A stretch of DNA of 64,000 bases from Bacteroidales bacterium (GCA_029210565.1 JARGFQ010000001.1:126656-190655); one strand, 5' to 3'; counted from the stretch's first letter, positions 18,705-28,593 are shown. Program-made: numbers and translations. Notes: generated by a model not told the origin, from the letters alone.

Positions 18705-20762
18705 ATGAAATGTGTTAGAATAGCTCTTGTTGTAGTTGCCTCCCTGCTTCTTCAGATGAACCTCCGGGGCCAGGATAAGGGCAGCGTGGCCATCAGGCTG
18801 GACAGCCTGCTTGCCGGGCTTCCTGCTGAAGATCCTGTACTGACCGGCGGGATCATGGAGGGTATCTTCTCCCTGGGCGAGGAGGGCACTGCCCTCCTCT
18901 GCAGCCGTATCGTTCCTGCCGGTACCGGTGATGATCTGAAGGAGCGCTATGCCGTCGCTTCCCTCACAGCCTGCCTATCGGCTGACAGGGATGACAGCAG
19001 GAAGAGGGCATGGGAGCGACAGATTATCAGATACATGAGATTGTCTTCCGACAGGGAAGTGACAGCCTTCTTCATGCGACAGCTGAAACTCATCGGATCA
19101 GATGATGCAGTGACGGCGCTGGCTGACTATGTTGTCACCCCCGGCCTGTGCGAAGATGCCGTCATGGTGCTGCAATCCGTTGACAGCCCGGCATCTGCGG
19201 ATTTGTTGTCCTCGACGCTCTCCTCAGATACGTGTCCGTGTGCGGCCCAGATGATGGTAGCGCTGGCGGAAAGGGGATATGAAAGCGCCATCGGGAGCTA
19301 TATCGACTGGAGCATCAGAGGGAGCAGCAGTGAACGTGCCGCGGCGCTATATGCATTGGCATCCACAGGCAGTCCCGCTGCCCGGCAGCCGCTGCTGCGT
19401 GCGGCGGAGGAGGCCTCCTTCCGCCGGGATCCGGCAGGAGCAGTAAACGCCCTGCTGCTCTACGCAAGGAACGCCGGGTTGGCAGGCAACAGGAAGGAGA
19501 TGAAGAAAATAACCGGTATGGTCATCGCCTCTGCCAGGGGTGCTGAGGAAGCAAGTCAGCGTATTGCAGCCATGAGCGTCATTACGGAGGTGATGGGCGA
19601 CCGTGCACTGAAGATGCTGGTTAAAGTTGCCGGTGATCCTGATCCTGAGGTGAGAGGAGCAGCACTGAACCTTGCGTCATCATTGCCGGGAGGCACGGTG
19701 ACAAAGAAATTGATCAGAGTCTATCCGAAATATGACCGCGAGGCACAGCTTGATGTGCTGTTCGCACTGGGTGAACGCGGTGATGACCTTGCCCTTCCGC
19801 TGATGATGAAGGCAATCAATGACCCTGCACCCGAGGTAGCTGCCGAAGCCCTTGCAGCCCTGGCCAGGCTGAGGGGCAGTGAAGCCGTGGGGACCCTCCT
19901 GGAATGGATCATGAAAAACGACGGCGAAGCGGGTCACAGGGCAGCAGCAACAGCACTGACAACACTGCTCGACAGCTCAGGCACAGACAGGGTGGCAGCC
20001 TCACTGCCGGAATCGAGAGGCCAGGCTACCGTCACACTCATCAGGCTACTGGCCTGGTCAGGTCGCGACAAATACTTTGATGCTGTATATGACTTTACCG
20101 GCTCATCCGATATGGCAGTGCGCGCCACGGCAGTGCGCTCGCTGCCAGCACTCTCCTCCTGCAACGACCAGCAGAAGATAATTGAGTTGCTTGACCGTGC
20201 ACTGGAAAGGGGAGAGGCAGCGGCCATAAGGCATGCACTGGTCACTGCAGCGCAGCAGTGCGATAACCCGGAGAAGGGATCAGAGGTGATAATTGCTGCC
20301 CTGGATAAGGACCGCAACAGGAAGGAGCTTATTCCCCTGCTGGCAGAGACCGGGGGCCGGTCGGCTCTGAAACGGGTAGCCTGGGAGTTTGATAACGGCG
20401 ATGCCGCTACCAGGGATCTCTGCTTCGATGCCCTGCTGCACTGGCGGGACCACACGGCAGCAGAAGTGCTGCTGGATATCTGCGCCTCAGGGAATAAGAC
20501 CTTCGGCAGGCCCGCATTTGATGCCTACCTTAAAACAGTCTCGGAGGCTCCCCTTGATGCAGAACGCAAATTGCACATGATCAAGGACATAGCGCCTCAC
20601 GCCGGAGCGCCGGATGCAAAGGCTGCGTTGATATACCTGGCTGCATCACTGGAGACAGACCAGGCCCGGCTCGTTATCGAAACATATCTCTCCGATCCGT
20701 CGGATGAGGTAAGATCAGCGGCAGAAGATGCCCTTGGCACCCTGAAGCCGGACGATGATTAA
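18705..20762 (+). CDS. Secreted HEAT-repeat protein
   Basis: A 685-residue protein from the ATG at 18705, with AAAGGAAC upstream; a GTG just before it at 18702 is a less likely start. Residues 1-24 are a signal peptide ending LRGQ. The rest is almost entirely alpha-helical HEAT/PBS-lyase-like repeats of about 30 residues (for example DPDPEVRGAALNLASSLPGG, DPAPEVAAEALAALARLRGS). No catalytic motif is seen; it is probably a protein-binding scaffold in the periplasm. It follows the oxidoreductase gene by about 20 bases and likely ends that operon, but a link with the downstream HEAT/glycosyltransferase operon is also possible. Confidence 0.8.
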   Translation: MKCVRIALVVVASLLLQMNLRGQDKGSVAIRLDSLLAGLPAEDPVLTGGIMEGIFSLGEEGTALLCSRIVPAGTGDDLKERYAVASLTACLSADRDDSRKRAWERQIIRYMRLSSDREVTAFFMRQLKLIGSDDAVTALADYVVTPGLCEDAVMVLQSVDSPASADLLSSTLSSDTCPCAAQMMVALAERGYESAIGSYIDWSIRGSSSERAAALYALASTGSPAARQPLLRAAEEASFRRDPAGAVNALLLYARNAGLAGNRKEMKKITGMVIASARGAEEASQRIAAMSVITEVMGDRALKMLVKVAGDPDPEVRGAALNLASSLPGGTVTKKLIRVYPKYDREAQLDVLFALGERGDDLALPLMMKAINDPAPEVAAEALAALARLRGSEAVGTLLEWIMKNDGEAGHRAAATALTTLLDSSGTDRVAASLPESRGQATVTLIRLLAWSGRDKYFDAVYDFTGSSDMAVRATAVRSLPALSSCNDQQKIIELLDRALERGEAAAIRHALVTAAQQCDNPEKGSEVIIAALDKDRNRKELIPLLAETGGRSALKRVAWEFDNGDAATRDLCFDALLHWRDHTAAEVLLDICASGNKTFGRPAFDAYLKTVSEAPLDAERKLHMIKDIAPHAGAPDAKAALIYLAASLETDQARLVIETYLSDPSDEVRSAAEDALGTLKPDDD

Positions 20763-20920
20763 TCAATCCTGATAAGCGGGTAACCATCAAGTTGTCAACA
20801 ATGGTCAAATTGAGGCAATCTTTCTTGGGTTAAATGGTAAAAAGAGCCAATTTTGCGGCGCATTTATCAGAAACGGGCAAAAGTTACGTTTTAGAGTAAC
20901 CAGCAGGTGGAAAAAAAGAG

Positions 20921-21286
20921 ATGACGAAGATACTTATCTGCGAAGATAATCTTTTGGTTTTAAGGACAATTTCAGTAGTACTGAAACAGGCGGGGTACGA
21001 TCCGGTCACGGTCAGTGATGGGATCAAGGCCATTGAAATGCTGCGCACAAAAGAGTTTGACATATTGATTGTAGACATTCATCTTCCCTATCACAGCGGA
21101 CTGGAGGTTATCAGGTACCTGCGCACCGAGCTCAGGAAGCAGACTCCCGTGCTTATAGTGTCAGCTTTCTGTGACCCACAGGTGCAGCGTCAGGCTGCGG
21201 AGATGAAGGTCAGCGGTTATATAACAAAGCCTTTTGACCCTGATGATCTCATCAGGAAGATCAAAATGGCTCTAACAACAATATAG
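20921..21286 (+). CDS. Stand-alone response regulator receiver
   Basis: A 121-residue single receiver domain: acidic pocket at E8-D9 (ICEDN), phosphorylatable D52 in ILIVDIHLP, and the conserved lysine in YITKPFDP. There is no output domain, so it acts through protein contacts as CheY or Spo0F do. It is 6 bases before a YaiO-like barrel gene and appears to be the first gene of an exopolysaccharide-type operon, so it may control the glycosyltransferase machinery post-translationally. The gap 20763-20920 before it has no clear promoter match. Confidence 0.9.
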   Translation: MTKILICEDNLLVLRTISVVLKQAGYDPVTVSDGIKAIEMLRTKEFDILIVDIHLPYHSGLEVIRYLRTELRKQTPVLIVSAFCDPQVQRQAAEMKVSGYITKPFDPDDLIRKIKMALTTI

Positions 21287-21292
21287 AGTGGC

Positions 21293-22381
21293 ATGCTGAA
21301 GGGAAGCTACAGATCATTATTGCTCGTGCTGGTAATCCTTATGGTGACCTTAGGTTTCACCGACGGTCAGACGATCACTGATCCCGAGAGTGAATACAAC
21401 AGGATCAGGACACTGGCCATCTCAGGTGATTTTACCGGCGCTGAGCCTGCCGCGCGTGACCTGGTGAAGCAGTATCCTGATTACGGTGATGCCCGTGTGC
21501 TGCTGGGAAGGATCCTGGCATGGCAGGGACGTTATGACGAGGGTGGTGCCGTGATTGACACCCTCCTGCAGTCCGATCCGGATAATGCCGATGCCCTGGA
21601 AGCAGCACGCGACATACGGCGATGGTCCCGGGACAGGTCTCAGCAGATCACTCCTCCAACTGACATCAGGGCGGGCTATCTGATTGACACCTTCTCTGAG
21701 CCTTATGACCGTCTCTGGCAGGTTTTCAGCCTGGGAGCAGGTCACAGGTTCTCCTGGGGCACTGCTGTGGCCTCTGTGAACCTGGGTAACATCTCTCCCG
21801 GTGTGGCCGGAGAGAGCAACAATGACCTGCAGTTTGCCGCCGAAGCCTGGCCTGAAATGTCTAAAAGCAACTACGGATACGTAGCCTATGCCTACAGCCC
21901 CGGTGCACGATTTCCCCGCCACAGGGCAGCGCTGGAACTGTGGCAGACACTACCGGCCGGCTTTGCATTTTCAGCAGGTGTCAATTATTACTATTTTGAC
22001 AGAAGCATTTTTCTGGCCACCTTCTCGCTGGAGAAATACCTGGGTAAATACTGGTTCTCCGGCAGGAGCTATTTCCACTTCAAGGATATAGGGGTAACAA
22101 CATCCTTCTACATCAATGCAAGACGTTATTTCGGCACAACTGATTATCTGCAGGTCACATTGGGTACGGGAACGGCACCAGATGAGCCGTATGATATCAT
22201 CACTGACCTTGAAAGGCAGAAGGCATCATCCATCAGGCTGACATATTTCAACCAGATCACTTCAAACTGGGCTGTCAGGGCAGGGGCAGGATACTCTTAC
22301 GAGAAGTACAGTGATACAGGCTACCGCAACAGGTTTGAGGGAAGCCTTGGTGTAATAAGAGGTATAGGCAAAGTGAGATGA
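21293..22381 (+). CDS. YaiO-family outer membrane beta-barrel protein with N-terminal TPR segment
   Basis: A 362-residue protein with a signal peptide (residues 1-24, ending TDG) and a short TPR-like helical region, residues 30-105 (PDYGDARVLLGRILAWQGRY). The remainder alternates amphipathic beta strands rich in aromatic residues and ends IRGIGKVR, typical of the YaiO/NfrA-type barrels linked to polysaccharide export. It would form the outer-membrane exit for polymer made by the GT2 enzyme two genes downstream. Its last four bases (ATGA) overlap the next gene, so the two are translationally coupled. Confidence 0.8.
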   Translation: MLKGSYRSLLLVLVILMVTLGFTDGQTITDPESEYNRIRTLAISGDFTGAEPAARDLVKQYPDYGDARVLLGRILAWQGRYDEGGAVIDTLLQSDPDNADALEAARDIRRWSRDRSQQITPPTDIRAGYLIDTFSEPYDRLWQVFSLGAGHRFSWGTAVASVNLGNISPGVAGESNNDLQFAAEAWPEMSKSNYGYVAYAYSPGARFPRHRAALELWQTLPAGFAFSAGVNYYYFDRSIFLATFSLEKYLGKYWFSGRSYFHFKDIGVTTSFYINARRYFGTTDYLQVTLGTGTAPDEPYDIITDLERQKASSIRLTYFNQITSNWAVRAGAGYSYEKYSDTGYRNRFEGSLGVIRGIGKVR

Positions 22382-24177
22382 AGAGGCCAATGATCATACT
22401 TGTTGCCTTTGCCCTGTCACTCCTTCCATTAACCGGGATGACGGGAGATCCATGTTACGCGTCAGACTCGGCCGATGTCGCCAGTTCGCCATCCCCCATG
22501 ACCACATTGTCAACCTTCTCTTCAGGTTTGACAGTTGAGGGAATAGTATCGCTCTCCAGGGGTAATTTTGCAATTCAGATGGGAGCCTTCTCGCGTCTTG
22601 CCAACGCGGAAAAACTACGCAGCAGGCTTGAGGAGATCCTGGAGATCAATGTTGAAATTGTTGAAGAAGAGGGGATGTACAAGGTCTTCATTAACAGTGA
22701 ACTGAGGGAATCAGCCCCCAGTCTCTTTGTTCCCGTCTCATTTAATGAGCCGGCTCGCCGCCGGACAACGCACCAGGCAGCAGATGCGGGAGTAAAGGCG
22801 GAAAGTGTCTCCTCACGATCAGACATCTCTGTTGCCTCTCCAGTCAACATTGCTGCCTCTGCGGCCAGCATCGGAGCCTCACGGGAAAGTACCGTTACCC
22901 ACCCGGACAGTACTGTCGCCCCGCCGGACACACTCACCACGGAAAGTGATGCGGATGCTGTTGCGGAACAGTCCGACACCACAGCCATTCGGTCTGCAGC
23001 AGTAACCGGTGATGCGGAGGTGATACCACCCGCTGCCGGGGAGGAGACTTCCGTCGGCAGAGGCATTGACAACCTCTTCTTCCTTAAGGGCAACAGCCCG
23101 TGGCTGACACGCTTCAACTATTTCGACAAGTCGGTAGCGCTGGTTAATGCTTTGATATTTACCATTATTGCCTCTATGGCAACGATGCTTATCCTTCTGC
23201 TTGTCATTCTTCTCAACAGAAACAGGATGGAGAAGGAGGCGAAGCTTCGTCAGTACCTTATGGAGCAGTACCAGTCGCTGATCGTTGATTACCTCTTTGG
23301 CAACACCGGCTCAGAGCAGTTCATGAAGATTGCCTCTGACAATTTCCGCAGGCAGGTGCTAATAGACCAGATGATAGATGTAAGCGTTAACCTCAAGGGA
23401 GAGTCGGAAGAGAAGCTGATGAATCTCTACAGGGAGCTGAACCTTGACCAGGATTCGCTGGCAAGGGCACGCAGCCGCAAGTGGCATAAAAAGATCAAGG
23501 GGTTCAGGGAGCTTGCCTTTGTGGGCATTACTGACGGTAACGACGAGATTTACCGTGCCCTCAACTCAAGAAATGAGATCCTCAGGATGGAAGCCCAGAT
23601 AGCCCTGGTGAGGCTGAGCGACACGGGTCACTTTGAGTTTCTCTCTCAGCTGAAGAGGCCCTTCTCGCTCTGGGAACAGATCACCCTGCATGACCTCATA
23701 ATACAGCATGAGCTTCCGGTTCCTGCATTCAGCCAGTGGCTCTCTTCAGAGAACCCGACGGTGGTGATGTTTGCCCTGAGGATGATTAGGGAGTTTAAAC
23801 AGAAGGATGCCGAGCAGGAGATAAAGAAGGTGCTGCTGCACCGTGACCCCGCTGTAAGCCAGCTTGCCGTTGAGGTGGCAGGCGACCTGGATATTCGGAG
23901 CACACTCGATACCATGAAACGCATGTACAAGTTCCAAGAGTACAATAACTGCCTTGAGATTGTCAAGTCGATGGGCAAGATGCCCGAGCAGGCAATGCTA
24001 GGCTTCCTGAAACTGGTGCTCGACAAGGAGGATGATGTCCAGCTTCAGATTGAAGCGGTAAAAGCCATTGAGAATATGGGAGAGCCTGGCGTGCAGGCAC
24101 TCGTCAAGGTGATGAAGTCAGAGTACAAGAATTACAACATAATCGTCAGGCACGTGCTTGACAGGAGGATATACTGA
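22378..24177 (+). CDS. SPOR-like / transmembrane / HEAT-repeat protein
   Basis: A 599-residue bitopic protein. Residues 1-30 form a signal peptide. Residues about 62-112 resemble a SPOR-type peptidoglycan-binding module (NFAIQMGAFSRLANAEKLRS, then GMYKVFIN). Residues 120-225 are low-complexity Ser/Thr/Ala/Val. A single membrane helix lies near 255-285 (IIASMATMLILLLVILLNR), followed by a cytoplasmic domain of HEAT-like repeats (LHRDPAVSQLAVEVAGDLD). The architecture joins cell wall, inner membrane and cytoplasm, so it may bridge the synthase (next gene) with the barrel. The gene overlaps YaiO by four bases and precedes GT2 by five. Confidence 0.7.
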   Translation: MKRPMIILVAFALSLLPLTGMTGDPCYASDSADVASSPSPMTTLSTFSSGLTVEGIVSLSRGNFAIQMGAFSRLANAEKLRSRLEEILEINVEIVEEEGMYKVFINSELRESAPSLFVPVSFNEPARRRTTHQAADAGVKAESVSSRSDISVASPVNIAASAASIGASRESTVTHPDSTVAPPDTLTTESDADAVAEQSDTTAIRSAAVTGDAEVIPPAAGEETSVGRGIDNLFFLKGNSPWLTRFNYFDKSVALVNALIFTIIASMATMLILLLVILLNRNRMEKEAKLRQYLMEQYQSLIVDYLFGNTGSEQFMKIASDNFRRQVLIDQMIDVSVNLKGESEEKLMNLYRELNLDQDSLARARSRKWHKKIKGFRELAFVGITDGNDEIYRALNSRNEILRMEAQIALVRLSDTGHFEFLSQLKRPFSLWEQITLHDLIIQHELPVPAFSQWLSSENPTVVMFALRMIREFKQKDAEQEIKKVLLHRDPAVSQLAVEVAGDLDIRSTLDTMKRMYKFQEYNNCLEIVKSMGKMPEQAMLGFLKLVLDKEDDVQLQIEAVKAIENMGEPGVQALVKVMKSEYKNYNIIVRHVLDRRIY

Positions 24178-24182
24178 ATACC

Positions 24183-25613
24183 ATGGGATTTATCTTTGCA
24201 CATCTGATATTCTACCTTACCCTCGTCCTCTTCGGGACATACCTGCTGCTTGGCATACACTCGGCCCTGGCATTGAGGAAGTACCTGCGCAAGAACAGTT
24301 ACGTCAACTACAACTCCCTGGTGCTCTCACCGCTCAGTCCCCGGATAACCATCATTGCTCCCGCCTTCAATGAAGGCAAGACCATTATCGATAATGTCCG
24401 TACCCTGCTCTCTCTCTATTACAACAACTTCGAGGTGATAATGGTCAACGACGGTTCCACTGATGACACTTTTGAAAAGATAAGGGAGTCATATGAGCTG
24501 GTGAGGGTCAACTACTATTTTGACTACCGCATACCGTGCGAGAGGATCAGGGGGGTGTACAGATCGAAGGACCCCGCCTACAACAGACTCACTGTCATCG
24601 ACAAGAATAACGGCGGCAAGGCAGACTCTCTCAATGCCGGGATCAATATCAGCCGCAGCAACCTGATAGTGACCATTGATGCAGACTCCATTATTGAACC
24701 CGATTCGATACTGAAGCTTGTCAAGCCGTTCCTGGAAGAGAAGGAGAAAAAGGTCATCGGTACGGGCGGTGTGATCCGTATTGTAAACTCGTGTGACATA
24801 GAGCGGGGTCATATACGTCAGATAAACCTTCCGAAGAGGTTCCTGCCAAGGCTGCAGGTGCTCGACTATACCCGCGCTTTCCTGCTGGGACGCATGGCAT
24901 GGAGTCATCTTGACGGGCTGATGCTTATATCCGGAGCTATGGGAATGTTCGACCGTGAGACTGTCATCAGGGCAGGAGGATATAATGTAAAGACTGTGGG
25001 CGAGGATATGGAGCTGGTGCTCAGGATGAGACGTTATATGGCTGAACATGACGAAAAGTACGAGGTGACATACATACCTGATCCGCTATGCTGGACAGAG
25101 GTACCTGCCGACCTCAAGTCGATGCGCAAACAGAGAACACGCTGGACAAGGGGCCTTATAGAGTCGCTCTGGTCACACCGTAAGATGTTGTTCAATGCCA
25201 ATTACGGCCGGCTCGGCCTGCTGGGTTATCCCTACTGGCTCCTCTTTGAATGGGCTGCCCCTCTTATAGCCTTCCTGGGGATCATCTATACGGTCTACCT
25301 TACAATAGCAGGTGCGCTGAACCTGCCTTTCTTCCTTCTGCTCTTCCTGTTTGTCTACAGCTTCGCCGTCAGCCTGACGACCTGGGCTGTGCTATTCGAG
25401 GAGATTACCTTCCACAAGTACCGCCGTAAGAGGGATGTGCTGAGACTTATCGGCACGGCAATGCTTGAGCCATTCTTCTACCCGGTGCATACCTATTTTG
25501 CCGTCAGGGGCAACCTTGAAGCCTTGCGTGGCAAGAAGGGGTGGGGCAAGGCTGAACGAAGCGGCTTCCAGGAGAAGAAGAAACCGGCCAGGAAGGAACG
25601 GGTGCCGGCCTAA
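24183..25613 (+). CDS. Processive family 2 glycosyltransferase, membrane-bound
   Basis: A 476-residue enzyme with an N-terminal membrane helix (residues 5-30), a GT-A domain and three C-terminal membrane helices (about 345-440). The catalytic signature of processive GT2 synthases is complete: MVNDGSTDD, TIDADS, VGEDMEL and QRTRW. It resembles PgaC/hyaluronan or cellulose synthase-type enzymes that polymerise and translocate a beta-linked polysaccharide from UDP-sugars. The C-terminus is Lys/Arg rich. Linked response regulator, SPOR/HEAT and YaiO proteins complete a plausible secretion system. Polymer identity is unknown. Confidence 0.88.
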   Translation: MGFIFAHLIFYLTLVLFGTYLLLGIHSALALRKYLRKNSYVNYNSLVLSPLSPRITIIAPAFNEGKTIIDNVRTLLSLYYNNFEVIMVNDGSTDDTFEKIRESYELVRVNYYFDYRIPCERIRGVYRSKDPAYNRLTVIDKNNGGKADSLNAGINISRSNLIVTIDADSIIEPDSILKLVKPFLEEKEKKVIGTGGVIRIVNSCDIERGHIRQINLPKRFLPRLQVLDYTRAFLLGRMAWSHLDGLMLISGAMGMFDRETVIRAGGYNVKTVGEDMELVLRMRRYMAEHDEKYEVTYIPDPLCWTEVPADLKSMRKQRTRWTRGLIESLWSHRKMLFNANYGRLGLLGYPYWLLFEWAAPLIAFLGIIYTVYLTIAGALNLPFFLLLFLFVYSFAVSLTTWAVLFEEITFHKYRRKRDVLRLIGTAMLEPFFYPVHTYFAVRGNLEALRGKKGWGKAERSGFQEKKKPARKERVPA

Positions 25614-25656
25614 GTCAGGTTTTACGATTTACGCTTGAAAAATCTTTTTAACCGAC

Positions 25657-25741
25657 AATCGCACATCTGAGATCGTCAATCAAATCGAAAATCGAAAATC
25701 GCACATCTGAGATCGTCGGTCAGATCGAAAATCGCACATCT
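25657..25741. repeat. Intergenic direct repeats, AATCGCACATCTGAGATCGTC unit
   Basis: A 21-base unit occurs exactly at 25657-25677 and 25697-25717, and its first 12 bases again at 25730-25741, linked by ATCGAAAATCGAAAATCG-type filler. The last copy runs into the stop codon of the leftward gene ending at 25740. This is a low-complexity intergenic repeat between convergent genes, without a clear hairpin. Confidence 0.7.
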
Positions 25742-28463
25742 ACAATCCTGCATAATCCGGAATAAGTGAGTAGCCTCCTTCAAGAACATGAAGCGAGGCT
25801 TTTTCTCTTTCTGTAGTTGGCGGAACGACAAGCCATTTCGGCCAGCTGTACCTGTTGACGGAGTTGATTACCGTACCGTTGAGGGCTATCGAGACAGCTA
25901 TGCCTTCTGATTCTGTGGTTATGATCTCAAAGTTGTAGCCGCCGTCATATGTATCGGCGCCGTCATTGACTCTCATCTGGGTGGGGTCATTGAAGTAAAG
26001 CATGGTCCACGGCAGCCTGATGTTCACCTTTCTGCCGTCCCACGCCACCGCGGCACGGTTGCCGCTGCTGAATGCCGCTGCATTTTCTACAGGCACCTTT
26101 CCGATGTCATGGCTGGTAAACTCAAAACCGTCGTTGATCCAGCTCATCACCTTCCAGGGTGCTCCGTCGGTGACAGTGCTTTGGTATTGCTGCACCGGCT
26201 CCGTCAGGTTAAAACGTACGGTGAGTCCGTTCATGTCATAGGCTTCGGTCACATGATGTAGGGCTGTGTCATCAGCCAGGCTGAAGGTGAGCAGGAACTC
26301 AGCCCTGTTCTGCAGGGTGGCTCCCCCGGGCAGGGTTGATTCGCCGGTGTTTCCCAGGTATGTATCAAAGGCTACCATAAACTCGTCGGCATCAGTAAGG
26401 TCGGCAGCTGCGGTGATCTCTAGATACAGGAAGCTCTCGTCATGCGTCGCTCTGACAGAGCTCACCGGTCCCGAGGGCTGGTCGAGACTGTAGCTCTCAT
26501 ATTCGGGAACCTCTTCTTGGTCAAAGGCGATAAGCCCGAAGCATTGCTCCGGCGAGGTCTCATTGTGCCACAGCTGTCTTGTGGGGATGACCTCAGATCC
26601 TCCCTCCAGTCCGTAGGCTTCAAGGTAAAGCACTATCCATGTACGCTTGAACCACTCATCCATCCACGCGAAGACAAAGCCACCGGCACAGCCGGCGTCG
26701 AGCATGTTATGCATCATGCGCAGGTTCTTTTCTCCCTGCTGTTTTTCCGAATATCCGCCGTGGTGCATCTCACTGAACGACTGATGTGCGCTGCCCCAGC
26801 TTGAAGGCACGCCGTACTCCGCTATCACCAGCGGCATATCACTGTAATGATCTTTGAGAGCGGTGAGATAGCCCAGGTAGCTGTTGGGACCCTCGCTGTC
26901 ACTGTATAACATGTATGACGGCTCCTGGCTGATAAAGTTGGGATAGTAGGGATAGGCATGATAGCTGGCAAACAGTCCCGGAGAGCCTTCCGCCACCCTG
27001 ATCTTCGTAATGTCAAACGAGGCAACATCTTCATCGGTATATATCTCAGTGGGGTGATCCAGCGGATCGAGTGTGGGCCAGCTGGAGAAGCTGACAGGCC
27101 TGGTGACGGAGTACTTTGACTCCTCAACGGTAACCACTTCGTCAAGCATCTCTGCAACAAACACCTCTGTGGCCGTGCCGCCGCTGATGCTGAGGTGGAT
27201 TCCCGAATAGGTGGTGACACCCTGATGGTACTTGTTTGTGGTATCAACCTCCTGCGGTGCCACCTCACGTCCGATGATGTATCCCGCCGTCCAGCGTGAC
27301 ACGTTGGTGCGGTAGACACCGTGAGCCTTGCCGTAGCGGAAGGGTATGTCGGCATTGCCGTTGATGCAGTCAACTACCTCCTCTATCTCTTTCCTGAAAC
27401 TCACGGCGCGGTTGAGAAGGTCATAACAGGAGGGGTCCGTTCCGTCTTCTATCTCCTCAAGCCAGATACCCTGGAAAAGCAGCAGCGGTGATTCCGGGTG
27501 GCGCTGGTTGTATTCAGCCAGCTTCTCGTAGAAGATGGGAGGATGAAGGGTATAGACCCTCAGCGTGTTGAAGCCGGCTTCAACCATCCGTTCAATCCAT
27601 GACTGGTACATCTCAGCCGTGATGGCATAGGCGATCTCGCCGGGGAAGAAGCCCGGAGGTGAGGACCCGAGGTTTACACCCTTGAGTATCATTGATTTGT
27701 ATTTGTCGTCTATCTCCCTGGCTATGTGATCCCCGCTGACGGTGAAGGGCATGGAGTGAGCTGGTGATAGTACAAAGTTTATGACGGTATCACGGGCAAG
27801 GGTGATGTCGGTGAGCCTGACGGGGTAGTAGCCTCCTGCCTCAACCTCGGCGATGACCGGAAAACGGTCTGAACCGTCAGGGGAGGGTGTCTCTGGTGGC
27901 ATCATCACCGGCTCGAGGTAACTGCCCCCCGATGCGACGGAGCCGCCTGCCTTTATCAGACGCCCGCTCCGTGTACGGCCCCTGAAGGTGAGAGCGTAGA
28001 TATAGAGACCGGAACTGAGCGGCGCGTTATCCTGACTGCAACCGTCCCAGACAATGTTGTAGCTTCCCGGCGAGACCCCGGGAAAAGAGATAACCCTCAC
28101 CTTCTGGCCGCTCATATTATATATGGTGAGCAGCAGATCACCCTGGCTGTTGATAACAAATGGTAAGTGCACACTGTTGTCGAAAGGATTGGGATAAGGG
28201 GTGCCCGTGCGGAACTCACCGTCGACCTCACTGTATGATCCTGATATCCTTACACTATAGCTGCCGTCACTGCGGGTGATGGTACGGTACTCTATGGCGT
28301 TGAGATAGAACGAGACCCTGGTATTCATTACCATGGAGCCCTTATCATCTGATACCGTGCCCGTTACTACTACCTCCGTGGCAGAGGCCGTGTGTATGAT
28401 GAATGCTGCACAGAGAGCGGCTGTCACCGCCTTCGGACTCAGAGTCCATGGATTTCTCATCAT
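25740..28463 (-). CDS. Secreted glycoside-hydrolase-like protein with FlgD/T9SS-like module
   Basis: From the ATG at 28463 (a second ATG follows at 28460) the protein is 907 residues. A signal peptide (about 1-28) precedes a carboxypeptidase-regulatory-like strand region and a FlgD/type-IX-secretion-like Ig fold (residues about 80-175, YPNPFDNSVHLPFVI ... GQKVRVI ... GLYIYALTFRGR). Residues 235-640 resemble a GH2/GH5-type TIM barrel (GFNTLRVYTLHPP, PLVIAEYGVPSSWG with a candidate catalytic Glu, GGFVFAWMDEWFKRT). The C-terminal 250 residues form a beta-rich, CBM9-like domain. Sorting-type modules usually sit at the C-terminus, so the N-terminal place is odd. Substrate unknown. Confidence 0.65.
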   Translation of the reverse strand: MMRNPWTLSPKAVTAALCAAFIIHTASATEVVVTGTVSDDKGSMVMNTRVSFYLNAIEYRTITRSDGSYSVRISGSYSEVDGEFRTGTPYPNPFDNSVHLPFVINSQGDLLLTIYNMSGQKVRVISFPGVSPGSYNIVWDGCSQDNAPLSSGLYIYALTFRGRTRSGRLIKAGGSVASGGSYLEPVMMPPETPSPDGSDRFPVIAEVEAGGYYPVRLTDITLARDTVINFVLSPAHSMPFTVSGDHIAREIDDKYKSMILKGVNLGSSPPGFFPGEIAYAITAEMYQSWIERMVEAGFNTLRVYTLHPPIFYEKLAEYNQRHPESPLLLFQGIWLEEIEDGTDPSCYDLLNRAVSFRKEIEEVVDCINGNADIPFRYGKAHGVYRTNVSRWTAGYIIGREVAPQEVDTTNKYHQGVTTYSGIHLSISGGTATEVFVAEMLDEVVTVEESKYSVTRPVSFSSWPTLDPLDHPTEIYTDEDVASFDITKIRVAEGSPGLFASYHAYPYYPNFISQEPSYMLYSDSEGPNSYLGYLTALKDHYSDMPLVIAEYGVPSSWGSAHQSFSEMHHGGYSEKQQGEKNLRMMHNMLDAGCAGGFVFAWMDEWFKRTWIVLYLEAYGLEGGSEVIPTRQLWHNETSPEQCFGLIAFDQEEVPEYESYSLDQPSGPVSSVRATHDESFLYLEITAAADLTDADEFMVAFDTYLGNTGESTLPGGATLQNRAEFLLTFSLADDTALHHVTEAYDMNGLTVRFNLTEPVQQYQSTVTDGAPWKVMSWINDGFEFTSHDIGKVPVENAAAFSSGNRAAVAWDGRKVNIRLPWTMLYFNDPTQMRVNDGADTYDGGYNFEIITTESEGIAVSIALNGTVINSVNRYSWPKWLVVPPTTEREKASLHVLEGGYSLIPDYAGL

Positions 28464-28561
28464 CCTGGTAGTATAATTAGTAACAGTTAACCCCATTGTT
28501 GCCCAAATGTAACAAAAAGCGAAAAAGAGCTGTTTATTATTTTTCCACAATCCCTGTTTGA

Positions 28562-28593
28562 TTTGTCTATCTCACATGAATATTCTAAATTTA
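28562..28593 (+). promoter_or_regulatory. Probable promoter of the SiaC-like gene
   Basis: TTTG (28562-28565), 20 bases, TAAATTTA (28586-28593): a 7 of 8 match at -10. The divergent gene has a leftward TACATTTG (28511-28504) as its probable -10. Confidence 0.3.
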
